The notes beneath the pieces were generated by a model. That model was not told the origin of the DNA. It saw nothing but the letters and a program-made list of their open reading frames with translations, and made no database searches. The position numbers were made by a program, and so were the translations under genes. From the NCBI GenBank assembly GCA_033391075.1, contig JAWPMV010000001.1:7874001-7938000 (forward strand): a stretch of 64,000 nt of DNA, written 5' to 3'. Position 1 is the first letter of the stretch. The number at the start of each line of letters is the position of its first letter. Shown piece after piece: positions 10,201-17,359 of this stretch. Source of the stretch: Bacteroidia bacterium. GTDB taxonomy: Bacteria; Bacteroidota; Bacteroidia; J057.

Positions 10201-10591
10201 TGCCCATAATGACTGCTCCCAATATCCACAGCAGGGAGAGCCAGGGGGCTATAGTATCAAAGAAATCCGTCCAGCTTTCCGAGGCTTCTATCGAAATCAA
10301 GGCAGCTGGAATATCATCTAGAGTTGGGAGGCTGATCGCCTCTAAGCCAGCCGAAACAGGCAAGGAACTCTCTACCAGTTCGGGGAGTAATTGCCAGAAA
10401 GTAATCATGGAGCAAAGGAGGAGCGTGAATATAGCCCCTATTGCAGCCAGGTATCTTTTCTGAGCGCTCGATCTTTTGAGGAATTGCCGGCAGATAGCCC
10501 ATGCAATAGCGATCAAACTCGCTTGCCAAAGGCTATGAATTAAGGTCCAACCTAAGGCCTGCATCCATGTGTATTCTGTGAGGTAATTCAT
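7214..10591 (-). CDS. BlaR1-like M56 metallopeptidase with TonB-plug-like segment and T9SS-type tail
   Basis: Membrane metalloprotease of the BlaR1/MecR1 (M56) family, 1125 residues. Residues 1-330 hold four membrane segments and the zinc site: HEFAH at 214-218 and the downstream ERELCCDD (about 253-260). In this family, sensing of an outside signal activates the protease, which lifts repression by the partner BlaI. The residues after the last membrane helix (about 335 onward) are unusual. There are two or three repeats of the form xxDGKxLG, then a TonB-receptor plug-like signature near residue 990 (IWLDGEEISM, IDLLKDEAA), and finally a type A T9SS sorting domain (VSPNPSSETFNIDF to the end). 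It overlaps the start of the blaI gene by 4 bp, so the two are co-transcribed. The signal sensed is unknown. Confidence 0.9.
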   Translation of the reverse strand: MNYLTEYTWMQALGWTLIHSLWQASLIAIAWAICRQFLKRSSAQKRYLAAIGAIFTLLLCSMITFWQLLPELVESSLPVSAGLEAISLPTLDDIPAALISIEASESWTDFFDTIAPWLSLLWILGAVIMGIRFSGGLWYVHRLRHTAITPLDDEWQKRADTIARKLGLKRVWQLMESELVTQPLTLGHFKPLVLIPVGMLSGLSPEQVEAILAHEFAHIRRADFLFNLIQSLIEILFFYHPAVWWLSREIRKERELCCDDMAVAAMGDAFTYAEALTRLQLFRHSPQHFLTMQAKGKSGSFTARIHRLFAPSPSGPSLWKSFSAALLLSMAILGSGYYAYTQSQEFTQTHIEETLPEGELIMFTSDASLEDLDLFVREMQIEYGIDLEVLDTKLDEEGNFQMISLSYFNPETQLKKGYKAENFAALIFQIDISQTNPLQLGFTSKGKEEAVMETFALEAITEEVVGPPLGETNTPAEGQEVIQESIIAEFRLKPSSSPFQVSEINKNIRELTGKRIFTSRNEAGTITEFFQISEHEGKYGKMGFRNFKDLEIIIKKENGQAPKIAISDAYGQAFWTDEISMHKLNIYPWTSKEAIDDWLSQLNTNIELESYITDDNGKLLEIKINENGNVATSSVPCQYHLLRDENGKTLSVGVKAGPPALIENIQKPVLVYLDGKSLGFYEADLNTIPKILIKEGHFNSHDDLGKITVFTTGNRDLEKFFLEEQLPPPPPMKQSELIKDFHVYALFSWEYLAQKFEAEGNEKHRMYIYEGGNVGFIPGNIKEGIMEVCKRRGIDTRSVTAIKLNPEDAERRFKIKSVEVIEVRLKDPSEIKERPNITKKRSEDGIIEIKGNISFDGKKGPMSIEGGSLGVNPDASLFSKGPENYYFFDGKPLGYRKGQIFAVIAQEVKERNLDKIGGIVICNGEELNGKEYKTVQILSEEYEEEYYQKAEEKNPIALKIEGLETKPEIWLDGEEISMESLQQLDPKVIATIDLLKDEAARDFSGNTESKDIIHLRTNRKTSPVIAKKLSTKFKIEPATALEMKVSPNPSSETFNIDFELNIRTEVKFSIRDLQGKLIHKVPAAILEAGPQKIIWKANKIPNGIYIAQLETAEGIVASQRLVLER

Positions 10592-10974
10592 GATTGACTG
10601 TCGTTCTTTTTAGCTTCTAACCATTGCTGTAGTTGTGCCAATTCTTCTTCTGAAGGTTTGCTGTCGCCCAGGGCATGCATAACCAGATCCATGGCTGAAC
10701 CTTTAAATACATTCTCCTTGAACTGATTGAACAGCCTTTTTCGGATCTTGCTTTCTTTTACCAGGGCTTTGAATTCATGGGATTTGCCCTGTTGACTGAC
10801 CGCCTCGATCAAGCCTTTCTCTGTCATCCTTTGCATTTGCTTGAGGATAGTCGTGTAACCCACTTCCTTTTTCTCACTCATTACTTCATGTACAAAGCGA
10901 ACGGTTGAAGGTTCGTGCTCCCAAAGGATTTGAAGAATCTCTAGTTGGGCTTCGGAAGGTTGATGATCGGCCAT
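10588..10974 (-). CDS. blaI: BlaI/MecI-family repressor
   Basis: 128 residues, the normal size. The N-terminal winged helix (LEILQILWEHEPSTVRFVHEVM, GYTTILKQMQRMTEKGLI) and the C-terminal dimer region match the penicillinase-repressor family. It sits upstream of, and overlaps by 4 bp, the M56 protease gene, the standard regulator-sensor pair. Two dyad operators of matching type lie 75-119 bp upstream of its start, so it probably represses its own operon and is removed by proteolysis when the M56 partner is activated (family knowledge). No beta-lactamase gene is in the window, so its other targets are unknown. Confidence 0.95.
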   Translation of the reverse strand: MADHQPSEAQLEILQILWEHEPSTVRFVHEVMSEKKEVGYTTILKQMQRMTEKGLIEAVSQQGKSHEFKALVKESKIRKRLFNQFKENVFKGSAMDLVMHALGDSKPSEEELAQLQQWLEAKKNDSQS

Positions 10975-11048
10975 AATCTGTTTTTAAAATGGGAAGGAAA
11001 GGAGAGCTAGCTTCTCCACCTTCCCGTGCTGTGATAATACAAGTATAA

Positions 11049-11062
11049 ACGACAGATGTCGT
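11049..11062. promoter_or_regulatory. BlaI-type operator 1
   Basis: ACGACA-GA-TGTCGT, two perfect 6-bp half-sites around a 2-bp centre. The half-site matches the ACA/TGT core used by BlaI/MecI repressors. It lies about 75 bp upstream of the blaI start. Confidence 0.8.
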
Positions 11063-11077
11063 AATTCCAAATATTTT

Positions 11078-11093
11078 TACGACAATTGTCGTA
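11078..11093. promoter_or_regulatory. BlaI-type operator 2
   Basis: TACGACAATTGTCGTA is a perfect 16-bp palindrome with the same half-site as operator 1, whose centre is 30 bp away (about three helical turns). The minus-strand sequence between the two holds AATATTTG, a possible -7 box, so both operators would flank or cover the blaI promoter. Confidence 0.85.
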
Positions 11094-11274
11094 TATGTAA
11101 TTATTTTTCTCTTTTCCTCCTTTATTCGCAGACAGATATTTGAACCTTTCTGTATATAAGGTGTATGAGGGGGAAAGCGGCACAGAATTCGTGGGGTTAA
11201 GCCTAAAGATGGAATAAGCTATATTTTGTCTCTTTTATTTCATCTGGAAGTACAATTTTCCCTGCACATTCTTT

Positions 11275-11282
11275 TATCTTTG
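11275..11282 (+). promoter_or_regulatory. -7 promoter box of ftsX (leaderless?)
   Basis: TATCTTTG matches the Bacteroidota -7 consensus TAnnTTTG exactly. The ftsX ATG begins only 5 bp after the box, about where transcription should start, so the mRNA would be leaderless or have a leader of a few bases. Confidence 0.6.
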
Positions 11283-11286
11283 TTCC

Positions 11287-12195
11287 ATGGCCCAATTTGA
11301 CCAGAAAAATTCTATGCAGAATTACCTTCGGCGAAAGTCGAGGGGATCCTACATTACCACTACCCTTAGCATAGCACTGGTACTATTCATTCTAGGAGTA
11401 TTTGCTTCCATCGCTATTTTCGGAAACAGTTTTGCCCGGCAGGCGCAGGATTCTGTGGTTTTGAAAATAGAAATGATGGATGGGATAAAATCTTCTCGTC
11501 TGGATGAGTTTGAAATGTTGCTGAAGCGCAAAGATTTTGTCCAATCCTATAAATACGTGAGCAAAGATGAAGCCTTGGAAGGCTGGATGCTAAAGACCCA
11601 GGACAAAGTGGAAGCATTGGGAGGAACCAATCCTTTTCCCGCAACCTTTGATGTAAAACTCCAGCCAGAATATATAGCTACAGACAGCCTGGATAAAATA
11701 CGGGAAGAAATGATCGCGGATAATCTGGTTGCAGAGGTCCACTATCCGATGGAGCGGATTTTTAAAATGAACCAAAATATCAAAACCCTGACCTGGATAT
11801 TTCTGGGAGTGGGGGTATTGATGATAGCAGTTGTTTTTTATTTGATCTTCGGCACGATACGTCTTTCTATCTATGCACAAAGATTGGCGATCCGGACGAT
11901 GCAATTAATAGGAGCTTCTGATGGCTTTATCAGAAAGCCTTTCCTCTTGAAGGGCTTGGCACAGGGGCTGGCTTCGGCTTCCATTGCCGGGGTCTTGATT
12001 TCTTTATCTTACCAGTTTTTGCGCTGGTTTTTGCAAGGGATGATCCCTCAGGAGGGCCCTTTGTTCAGTCAGGGCTTTATTGGATTATTAGGAGGAATTA
12101 TGTTATTTGGGCTCCTGTTGGGTTTCTCAGGTAGCTACTTTGCTGTGAATAGATATATGAACAGAAACCTGGATGAATTGATGTTATATGGCTAA
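11287..12195 (+). CDS. ftsX: Cell division protein FtsX
   Basis: Membrane half of the FtsEX complex, which couples divisome state to activation of peptidoglycan hydrolases. The 302-residue protein has the expected layout: cytoplasmic N-terminus, a first membrane helix (about 24-47), a periplasmic domain of about 115 residues, then three helices (about 168-190, 220-245, 262-287). The segment AIRTMQLIGASDGFIRKPFLLKGLAQG is the conserved FtsX coupling region. ftsE is not adjacent, as is common in Bacteroidota. The stop codon region overlaps the next gene by 8 bp, so translation is probably coupled. Confidence 0.94.
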   Translation: MAQFDQKNSMQNYLRRKSRGSYITTTLSIALVLFILGVFASIAIFGNSFARQAQDSVVLKIEMMDGIKSSRLDEFEMLLKRKDFVQSYKYVSKDEALEGWMLKTQDKVEALGGTNPFPATFDVKLQPEYIATDSLDKIREEMIADNLVAEVHYPMERIFKMNQNIKTLTWIFLGVGVLMIAVVFYLIFGTIRLSIYAQRLAIRTMQLIGASDGFIRKPFLLKGLAQGLASASIAGVLISLSYQFLRWFLQGMIPQEGPLFSQGFIGLLGGIMLFGLLLGFSGSYFAVNRYMNRNLDELMLYG

Positions 12196-12592
12196 GAAAT
12201 ACAAGCCCGTACCGAAGAAAAAATCTACGAAGGGCAAAAAAAATACAAAGGTAGCTGAGACCACAAAAAAGGTATCAGAAAGCAGCCCCAAAAAGGTTGT
12301 GAGTACAAGCAGTACGCAAAGCCCACCTAAAAGCAGGAGGACTCGTAGCAGAAAAGCTACAGAAGAAGTGCTCCCTTTTGGAAGGATGAATTACATTCTC
12401 CTTTTGATCGGCATTGGTATTATTGGCCTCGGATTCTTCCTGCTCTCCCTGGACGATTTCGTTGATGCGACGGAATTTTCGGTATCTCTGTATGTAGCAC
12501 CAGTTGTGATCGTTGGAGGATTTATTGAGATTATTTATGCAATTATGTATAAAGATAAATCTCAAACCTCTCCTGCTACCACTGAAGCATAA
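12188..12592 (+). CDS. DUF3098 small membrane protein
   Basis: 134 residues. The N-terminal 60 are very rich in lysine, serine and threonine and probably disordered. They are followed by LPFGRMNYILLLIGIGIIGLG, the signature of DUF3098, and two membrane helices (about 66-88 and 100-120). Members are found in Bacteroidota next to ftsX and uppP, as here, which suggests a role in division or envelope synthesis (inference; no function is established). It overlaps ftsX by 8 bp. Confidence 0.9.
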   Translation: MAKKYKPVPKKKSTKGKKNTKVAETTKKVSESSPKKVVSTSSTQSPPKSRRTRSRKATEEVLPFGRMNYILLLIGIGIIGLGFFLLSLDDFVDATEFSVSLYVAPVVIVGGFIEIIYAIMYKDKSQTSPATTEA

Positions 12593-12744
12593 TTTCTGGT
12601 AATTTACTCAATCTCGTAAGAGATATCGCAAGAGCTTTTGTTTATTGCCGCCTGTCTGAAAAAGCCACCTTTATAAAGGCCTTTTACAATCTAGCGTTCT
12701 TGTTTATTTACCAACAATAGATATTTGTTTCTCTCCATCATCAA

Positions 12745-13554
12745 ATGAGCCTGATTGAATCGATAATCCTGGGAATTATCCAGGGTCTTACAGAATTCTT
12801 GCCTGTCAGTAGTAGCGGACATCTCGAACTCGGAAAAGTTATCCTCGGAGTACAATTTGAAGAAAATGCCGTTTTGTATTCAGCTGTAGTACATGCTGCT
12901 ACCGCCTTAAGTACGATAGTCGTTTACTACAAAGACATTCTCGCAATTATTCAGGATCTGTTTGATTTCACCTGGAATGATTCCACCAAATTTGTAGTTA
13001 TGGTGCTGGTATCTATGATTCCGGTAGGCCTGGTGTATGTATTTCTAGGAGACTATTTAGACGAACTTTTTTCAGGTAAAATCATGCTGGTAGGCTTTAT
13101 GTTGCTCATCACAGCAGGCCTGCTTTACGCCTCTTCCCGTTTGGTATCCAAACCGGGAGAACTTACGATAGGCAAAGCATTTACAGTAGGGCTTGCCCAG
13201 GCATTTGCCCTGCTTCCCGGAGTATCTCGTTCCGGTTCTACCATTTCTGCCGCTTTGATGCTCGGCATCAAACGGGAGTCAGCAGCCCGCTTTTCTTTCC
13301 TGATGGTCATCCCCGTTATTCTGGGTGGAACTATGTTGGAACTTAAAGAATACTTTGAAGCGGAAGCTGCCGGTCATATTGTTGAAGTGGGGAGCGATGC
13401 CCTGATTGCAGGATTTCTTGCTGCATTTATTTCAGGACTGATTGCCTGTACCTGGATGATCAAGCTAGTGAAAAATGCCAAGCTGGATTATTTCGCTATC
13501 TACTGTGTAATCGTAGGTCTGATTGCCATTACTTACGACCTGGGCATCTTTTAA
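12745..13554 (+). CDS. uppP: Undecaprenyl-diphosphatase UppP (BacA)
   Basis: Removes a phosphate from undecaprenyl pyrophosphate to recycle the lipid carrier for peptidoglycan and other envelope polymers; high expression gives bacitracin tolerance. 269 residues, about eight membrane segments. Both family motifs are intact: QGLTEFLPVSSSGH (13-26, with the catalytic glutamate) and PGVSRSGST (158-166, with the essential arginine). It lies 152 bp after the DUF3098 gene on the same strand. Its stop overlaps the converging aminotransferase stop by 4 bp. Confidence 0.97.
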   Translation: MSLIESIILGIIQGLTEFLPVSSSGHLELGKVILGVQFEENAVLYSAVVHAATALSTIVVYYKDILAIIQDLFDFTWNDSTKFVVMVLVSMIPVGLVYVFLGDYLDELFSGKIMLVGFMLLITAGLLYASSRLVSKPGELTIGKAFTVGLAQAFALLPGVSRSGSTISAALMLGIKRESAARFSFLMVIPVILGGTMLELKEYFEAEAAGHIVEVGSDALIAGFLAAFISGLIACTWMIKLVKNAKLDYFAIYCVIVGLIAITYDLGIF

Positions 13555-14738
13555 TTTTTGACCACTGTATCTATAGCCTGCAGCAGTATGTCGCAGGCTT
13601 CCCTAAGTTCTTCTTCACTAATCGTGAGGGGAGGACAGATGCGCAGTCCATTATCGATGTTGAGGAAACCTATGCTGAGCAAGCCTTGTTTAAGCGCTTC
13701 CTTTCGAATGGCTTCACTTTCCTCAAAATCCTTAAAAATTACAGCATACATCAGACCGCTTCCCCTAAGCATTTGAATGGCCGGATGCTGTAGCTTCTCC
13801 TTAATGATTTTTTCTAGTGCCGGTATCCTGTCCAGGAGCTTATCCTGCCTGATCTTTTCAAACAGGGCTATTCCCGCAGCACAACTCAAGGGATGGCCGC
13901 CATAAGTAGTAAGGTGGCCCAGCACGGGATTGTGTTGGAAGACGGACATGATTTTTTTGCTACTGATAAAGGCACCTAGCGGTAAACCTCCGCCCAATGC
14001 TTTTGCCAAAACCAAAATATCGGGCTTGAAATCGAAAAGCTGATGGGCAAACATTTTTCCCGTTCTCCCCAGACCGGTCTGAATTTCATCCAGAATTAAT
14101 AAGGCACCTACTTGTTCGCATCTTGCTTTGAGTGCCTGGAAGTATCCTGCTTTCGGCAAAATTATCCCGCCCGCACCTTGTATCGCTTCTACAATGACAC
14201 AGGCAGTTTGTTCATTGATTTTTTTGAACTCTTCTTCCTCATTAAAATGAATGAAACTCACTTCCGGCAATAAAGGCCCATATCCTTTTTTCTTCTTCTC
14301 TGCCCCCGTAACACTCATCGCTCCATGGGTGCTCCCGTGATAGGCATTGTGAAAGGAAATGATTTGACTCCGACTCGTATACTTTTTAGCCAATTTCAAA
14401 GCCCCTTCAATGACCTCTGCACCTGAGTTTCCAAAATAAACGCAATCAAGTCCTTCCCCCAATTCTTCGGCCAGCATCCCTGCATAACGAGATTGGGGTT
14501 CCATGATCACTTCCCCATATACCATAGGATGCAAATAGGCCTTTGATTGCTCTTCTATGGCCTGCAGGATTTCCGGGGCCCCATGTCCAACATTGCTCAC
14601 ACAGATTCCACTGGTAATATCTATCCATTTTTTCTCATTCGGTCCATAGAGAAAAATTCCTTTGGCATATTGAACTTCTATTCCTATGCTTTCCGGGGAG
14701 GTTTGAGCGACATGCCGGTAAAATAGCTCCTCATTCAT
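13551..14738 (-). CDS. Class III PLP-dependent aminotransferase
   Basis: 395 residues, the standard size of the acetylornithine/4-aminobutyrate aminotransferase group. The phosphate-binding GNSGAE lies at 103-108, the pyridine-contacting aspartate in LILDEIQTG at about 217, and the PLP-binding lysine in LAKALGGGLPLG at 246. It transfers amino groups between an omega- or delta-amino compound and a keto acid. No arginine or lysine biosynthesis genes adjoin it, so the substrate is open (acetylornithine, ornithine, GABA or other). It converges with uppP with a 4-bp overlap. Confidence 0.93.
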   Translation of the reverse strand: MNEELFYRHVAQTSPESIGIEVQYAKGIFLYGPNEKKWIDITSGICVSNVGHGAPEILQAIEEQSKAYLHPMVYGEVIMEPQSRYAGMLAEELGEGLDCVYFGNSGAEVIEGALKLAKKYTSRSQIISFHNAYHGSTHGAMSVTGAEKKKKGYGPLLPEVSFIHFNEEEEFKKINEQTACVIVEAIQGAGGIILPKAGYFQALKARCEQVGALLILDEIQTGLGRTGKMFAHQLFDFKPDILVLAKALGGGLPLGAFISSKKIMSVFQHNPVLGHLTTYGGHPLSCAAGIALFEKIRQDKLLDRIPALEKIIKEKLQHPAIQMLRGSGLMYAVIFKDFEESEAIRKEALKQGLLSIGFLNIDNGLRICPPLTISEEELREACDILLQAIDTVVKN

Positions 14739-14884
14739 GTTCCAAATTTAGACAAAAGGCAGCATCTCTATTCTGAATTTTTTCCTATTTTGCCTCTTTA
14801 GAAAAAAAATCAAAAAATCTTTAGACATGTTCCAACCATCTTCAATGTCGGAAGTCTATTTAAATGAAAGTCATTAACAGTTAG

Positions 14885-15445
14885 TTGAGCACACTAGACG
14901 TACATATTCATGCGGAGCTGGTAGAAGCTTGCAAAAAAGGAGATAGACTGGCACAGTTTAGGCTGTACAAGCTCTATTCTAAAGCAATGTATAATATCTG
15001 CACGCGCATTTTGGGAGATCCAGATGCAGCAGAAGATGCCTTGCAAGAAGCATTTATCAGCGCATTTAGAAAGCTCCATACCTTCGAGGGTAGAGCGACA
15101 TTTGGAGCCTGGCTGAAGAGAATTGTGGTAAACAAATGCCTCAGTATCGTCAGCAGGAATAAAATGTTTACAGAAAGCCTCGATGAAAATATGGAGGTGG
15201 TTGAAGAAGTCGAAGACACGGGGAGTGTTTTGGAATCTGAATTAAACGATAAAGCCGTTTATGAAGCGATTAAAAAACTGCCCAATGGATGTCGGGTTAT
15301 ATTTACACTGTATCAATTGGAGGGCTATGACCACCAGGAGATCGCGAATATACTCGGAGTTTCAGTCTCTACTTCCAAGTCGCAATATCATCGAGCGAAA
15401 AAACTGCTGAAGGAACAGTTGCAAGAACTTGTCATGCGACACTAA
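14885..15445 (+). CDS. ECF sigma factor (RpoE-like)
   Basis: 186 residues with sigma region 2 (about 12-80: LYKLYSKAMYNICTRILGDPDAAEDALQEAFI) and region 4 (about 125-180: LEGYDHQEIANILGVSVSTSKSQYHRAKKLL). The only reasonable start is a TTG at 14885: the next in-frame ATG would remove the conserved start of region 2, and the frame is closed just upstream. The gene is followed 12 bp later by a one-helix membrane protein that is probably its partner, then by a GIN-domain gene, a layout common for Bacteroidota ECF units. Confidence 0.93.
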   Translation: MSTLDVHIHAELVEACKKGDRLAQFRLYKLYSKAMYNICTRILGDPDAAEDALQEAFISAFRKLHTFEGRATFGAWLKRIVVNKCLSIVSRNKMFTESLDENMEVVEEVEDTGSVLESELNDKAVYEAIKKLPNGCRVIFTLYQLEGYDHQEIANILGVSVSTSKSQYHRAKKLLKEQLQELVMRH

Positions 15446-15457
15446 CAAAAAGATTTT

Positions 15458-16036
15458 ATGTGGAATGTAATTGAAAAATATATCAAAGAGAATCGGGAGG
15501 CCATAGACAGAGATGAGCCTCGTGAGGAGCTCTGGGACCAAATCGCGGCACAGTTGCCGTCGAAGGCACCGTCCCAGGAGCAGGAGCCAGGAGATGTTGC
15601 TAAGGTAAAGCCCCTTTCCATTATGATGATCCTGAGGACGGCCGTTGCTGTGCTGATCCTGGGAGCAATTGGAACGGGTTTGTATAACAATTTCGTAGCT
15701 GAAAAGCACCTGGAGCTAAAGTCTCTCCAAAGTAGCTTGCTGGATCATAAACAAGTAGATACTTATCCGGATCTGAGAAAGATAGATTCATCTTTCGTTG
15801 CAGAAGCCAATCAGCTTCTCAGGGTCATAAATGGATATGATCTGGAACATTATACTTTTGTCAAGCCATTTAGAGAGGAATTGGATGAGCTGGATCGCCT
15901 GCACAATATGCAGAAGGATCGATTGGAAAAAGAAGGTCTGAGTAGTGAACTCAAAACTCAGATCAATAATACGTATCACGAAAAACTACTCTTGCTTGAA
16001 AAGCTGCTGAGAGCACTCAATGCAGAAGAAAGGTAG
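15458..16036 (+). CDS. Single-pass membrane protein, putative anti-sigma factor
   Basis: 192 residues. A cytoplasmic N-terminus of about 50 residues (MWNVIEKYIKENREAIDRDEP) precedes one membrane helix at about 57-78 (MMILRTAVAVLILGAIGTGLY). The outer part is mostly helical and charged. The 12-bp distance to the ECF sigma gene and the topology fit a sigma-binding membrane partner (inference); I see no zinc-binding HxxxCxxC motif. A terminator follows 39 bp after the stop. Confidence 0.75.
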   Translation: MWNVIEKYIKENREAIDRDEPREELWDQIAAQLPSKAPSQEQEPGDVAKVKPLSIMMILRTAVAVLILGAIGTGLYNNFVAEKHLELKSLQSSLLDHKQVDTYPDLRKIDSSFVAEANQLLRVINGYDLEHYTFVKPFREELDELDRLHNMQKDRLEKEGLSSELKTQINNTYHEKLLLLEKLLRALNAEER

Positions 16037-16075
16037 AGCAAAGAGAACGTAACATAAAAGATCACGTTTAAAAGA

Positions 16076-16105
16076 GGGAAGCATGCAACCTATGCTTCCC
16101 TTTTT
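16076..16105 (+). terminator. Intrinsic terminator of the ECF sigma unit
   Basis: GGGAAGCAT/ATGCTTCCC gives a 9-bp stem with a 7-base loop and a TTTTT tail. It separates the sigma/anti-sigma genes from the GIN-domain gene. Confidence 0.88.
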
Positions 16106-16185
16106 GCTTCTGTTCTTTATAGGAAAAGCCTGTCCCAAAGGCTCTTCGATTTAATTACTACTTAATTAACTCACATACTTTACAC

Positions 16186-16908
16186 ATGAAATTAATTCAA
16201 ACGATCGTCTTGTCTCTGATCTGTATGTTCATGTTTAGCGGTCATGTACACGCGCAGAAAAAGAAAGCTATTAAAGGCAATGGTAACATTGTTAAAGAAA
16301 ACCGTAACCTCTCCTCTTTTAGCGGAGTTCAGGTAGGAGGTGCTTTTGACGTAGAAATACACAAAGGTAGTGCTCACCAGGCCAGTATAGAAGCTGACGA
16401 AAATGTGATGGAACGCATCAAAATGGAAGTCAAAAATGACATTCTTCGTATCAAGATGGATGGATGGGTTCGCAAAGTCAATAAGTTGAAAGTAGTTCTA
16501 GTCATGGATGACCTGGAGTACCTTTCTGCTTCCGGAGCTGCTGATGTGGAAGTGGTAGATGACTTTTCTTCCAAGGAGTTTGATCTGCATGCAAGCGGTG
16601 CTGCAGATATTTCTCTCAGTGTAAATACAGACAATCTGAAAATAAGCATGTCAGGTTCCTGTGATATTGACCTGGAAGGGAAAGCAGATGATGTACAAAT
16701 CAGCATGAGTGGAGCTTGTGATCTTGATGCGGATGATATGAAAGCCCGCTCTATCGATATTCAATCCTCCGGTTCCAGTAGTGCAAATGTATACGCATCT
16801 GATAGGCTGGTTGCTTCTGCCTCAGGAGCTAGTGATATTAACTGTGAGGGAAATCCTTCCAAAACACAGGTTAAATCATCTGGTGCTGCAGATATAGATG
16901 TAAACTGA
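16186..16908 (+). CDS. DUF2807 / GIN-domain exported protein
   Basis: 240 residues with a signal peptide (MKLIQTIVLSLICMFMFSGHVHAQ). The rest consists of short beta-strand repeats rich in serine, glycine and aspartate (SGAADVEV, ASGAADIS, SMSGSCDIDL, SMSGACDLDA), the pattern of the head-GIN or putative auto-transporter adhesin domain (DUF2807), which folds as a beta-helix. Members are exported and often lie next to ECF sigma factors in Bacteroidota, as here. No biochemical role is established. It has its own terminator. Confidence 0.9.
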   Translation: MKLIQTIVLSLICMFMFSGHVHAQKKKAIKGNGNIVKENRNLSSFSGVQVGGAFDVEIHKGSAHQASIEADENVMERIKMEVKNDILRIKMDGWVRKVNKLKVVLVMDDLEYLSASGAADVEVVDDFSSKEFDLHASGAADISLSVNTDNLKISMSGSCDIDLEGKADDVQISMSGACDLDADDMKARSIDIQSSGSSSANVYASDRLVASASGASDINCEGNPSKTQVKSSGAADIDVN

Positions 16909-16930
16909 TCTATAAAAGAAATCAAGAAAA

Positions 16931-16959
16931 GGGCCGGCTTATTAGTCGGCCCTTTTTTT
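16931..16959 (+). terminator. Intrinsic terminator after the GIN-domain gene
   Basis: GGGCCGGC and GTCGGCCC pair over 8 bp (one G-U) around TTATTA, followed by seven T. It lies 22 bp past the stop codon. Confidence 0.88.
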
Positions 16960-17263
16960 ATATCCAGAAACGGTTTTTGCGTCCAATTATCTGCTTGGCA
17001 TATTATTTGCTCATAATTGGAACAGAGGATCTGACTCATATTACTATACCTGTCAATCCCAATCTTACCATTCTGAAAAAAACGCTTCAGCTTTGTCCAA
17101 AGCATGAGGATTTGTTTATTTTATTTCTTACCCTTTATATTTTTAATTACTGGTAATATTAATATTGAATATTGATGTTATTCACATTTTAAATGCATTT
17201 GAGTCGGTTTTGCGCTCGCAGATTAAAATTAAAACTTACCTTTTTAAAAACAGTAATTAAAAA

Positions 17264-17314
17264 ACAGTTCACGCAAAGAAAATAACCGTTCGCGCTAAAT
17301 ATCAAGCCGTTCAT
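17264..17314 (+). promoter_or_regulatory. Three LytTR-type direct repeats, 21 bp apart
   Basis: ACAGTTCAC (17264-17272), ACCGTTCGC (17285-17293) and GCCGTTCAT (17306-17314) start exactly 21 bp apart. The published LytTR pattern is two direct repeats of [TA][AC][CA]GTTN[AG][TG] separated by 12-13 bp, which gives a 21-22 bp period. Each copy matches 8 of 9 positions. The last box starts 42 bp before the -7-like box (17348) of the small-RNA candidate that follows. The LytTR regulator gene lies 3 kb downstream. Confidence 0.7.
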
Positions 17315-17347
17315 GCTCTATAAACTCACAGATCGGCCCGAAAGTGC

Positions 17348-17355
17348 TAATATTG
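17348..17355 (+). promoter_or_regulatory. -7-like box of small-RNA copy E
   Basis: TAATATTG matches TAnnTTTG at all fixed positions except one. The bases after it (TATTGAAAGG) line up with TATCAACAGG after the -7 box in copies C and D, so transcription is expected to start near 17360. Confidence 0.55.
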
Positions 17356-17359
17356 TATT

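Noticed and set aside
16761-17105. 114-codon minus-strand frame after the GIN-domain gene
   Set aside because: It overlaps the end of that gene and its terminator, and has no recognisable features.
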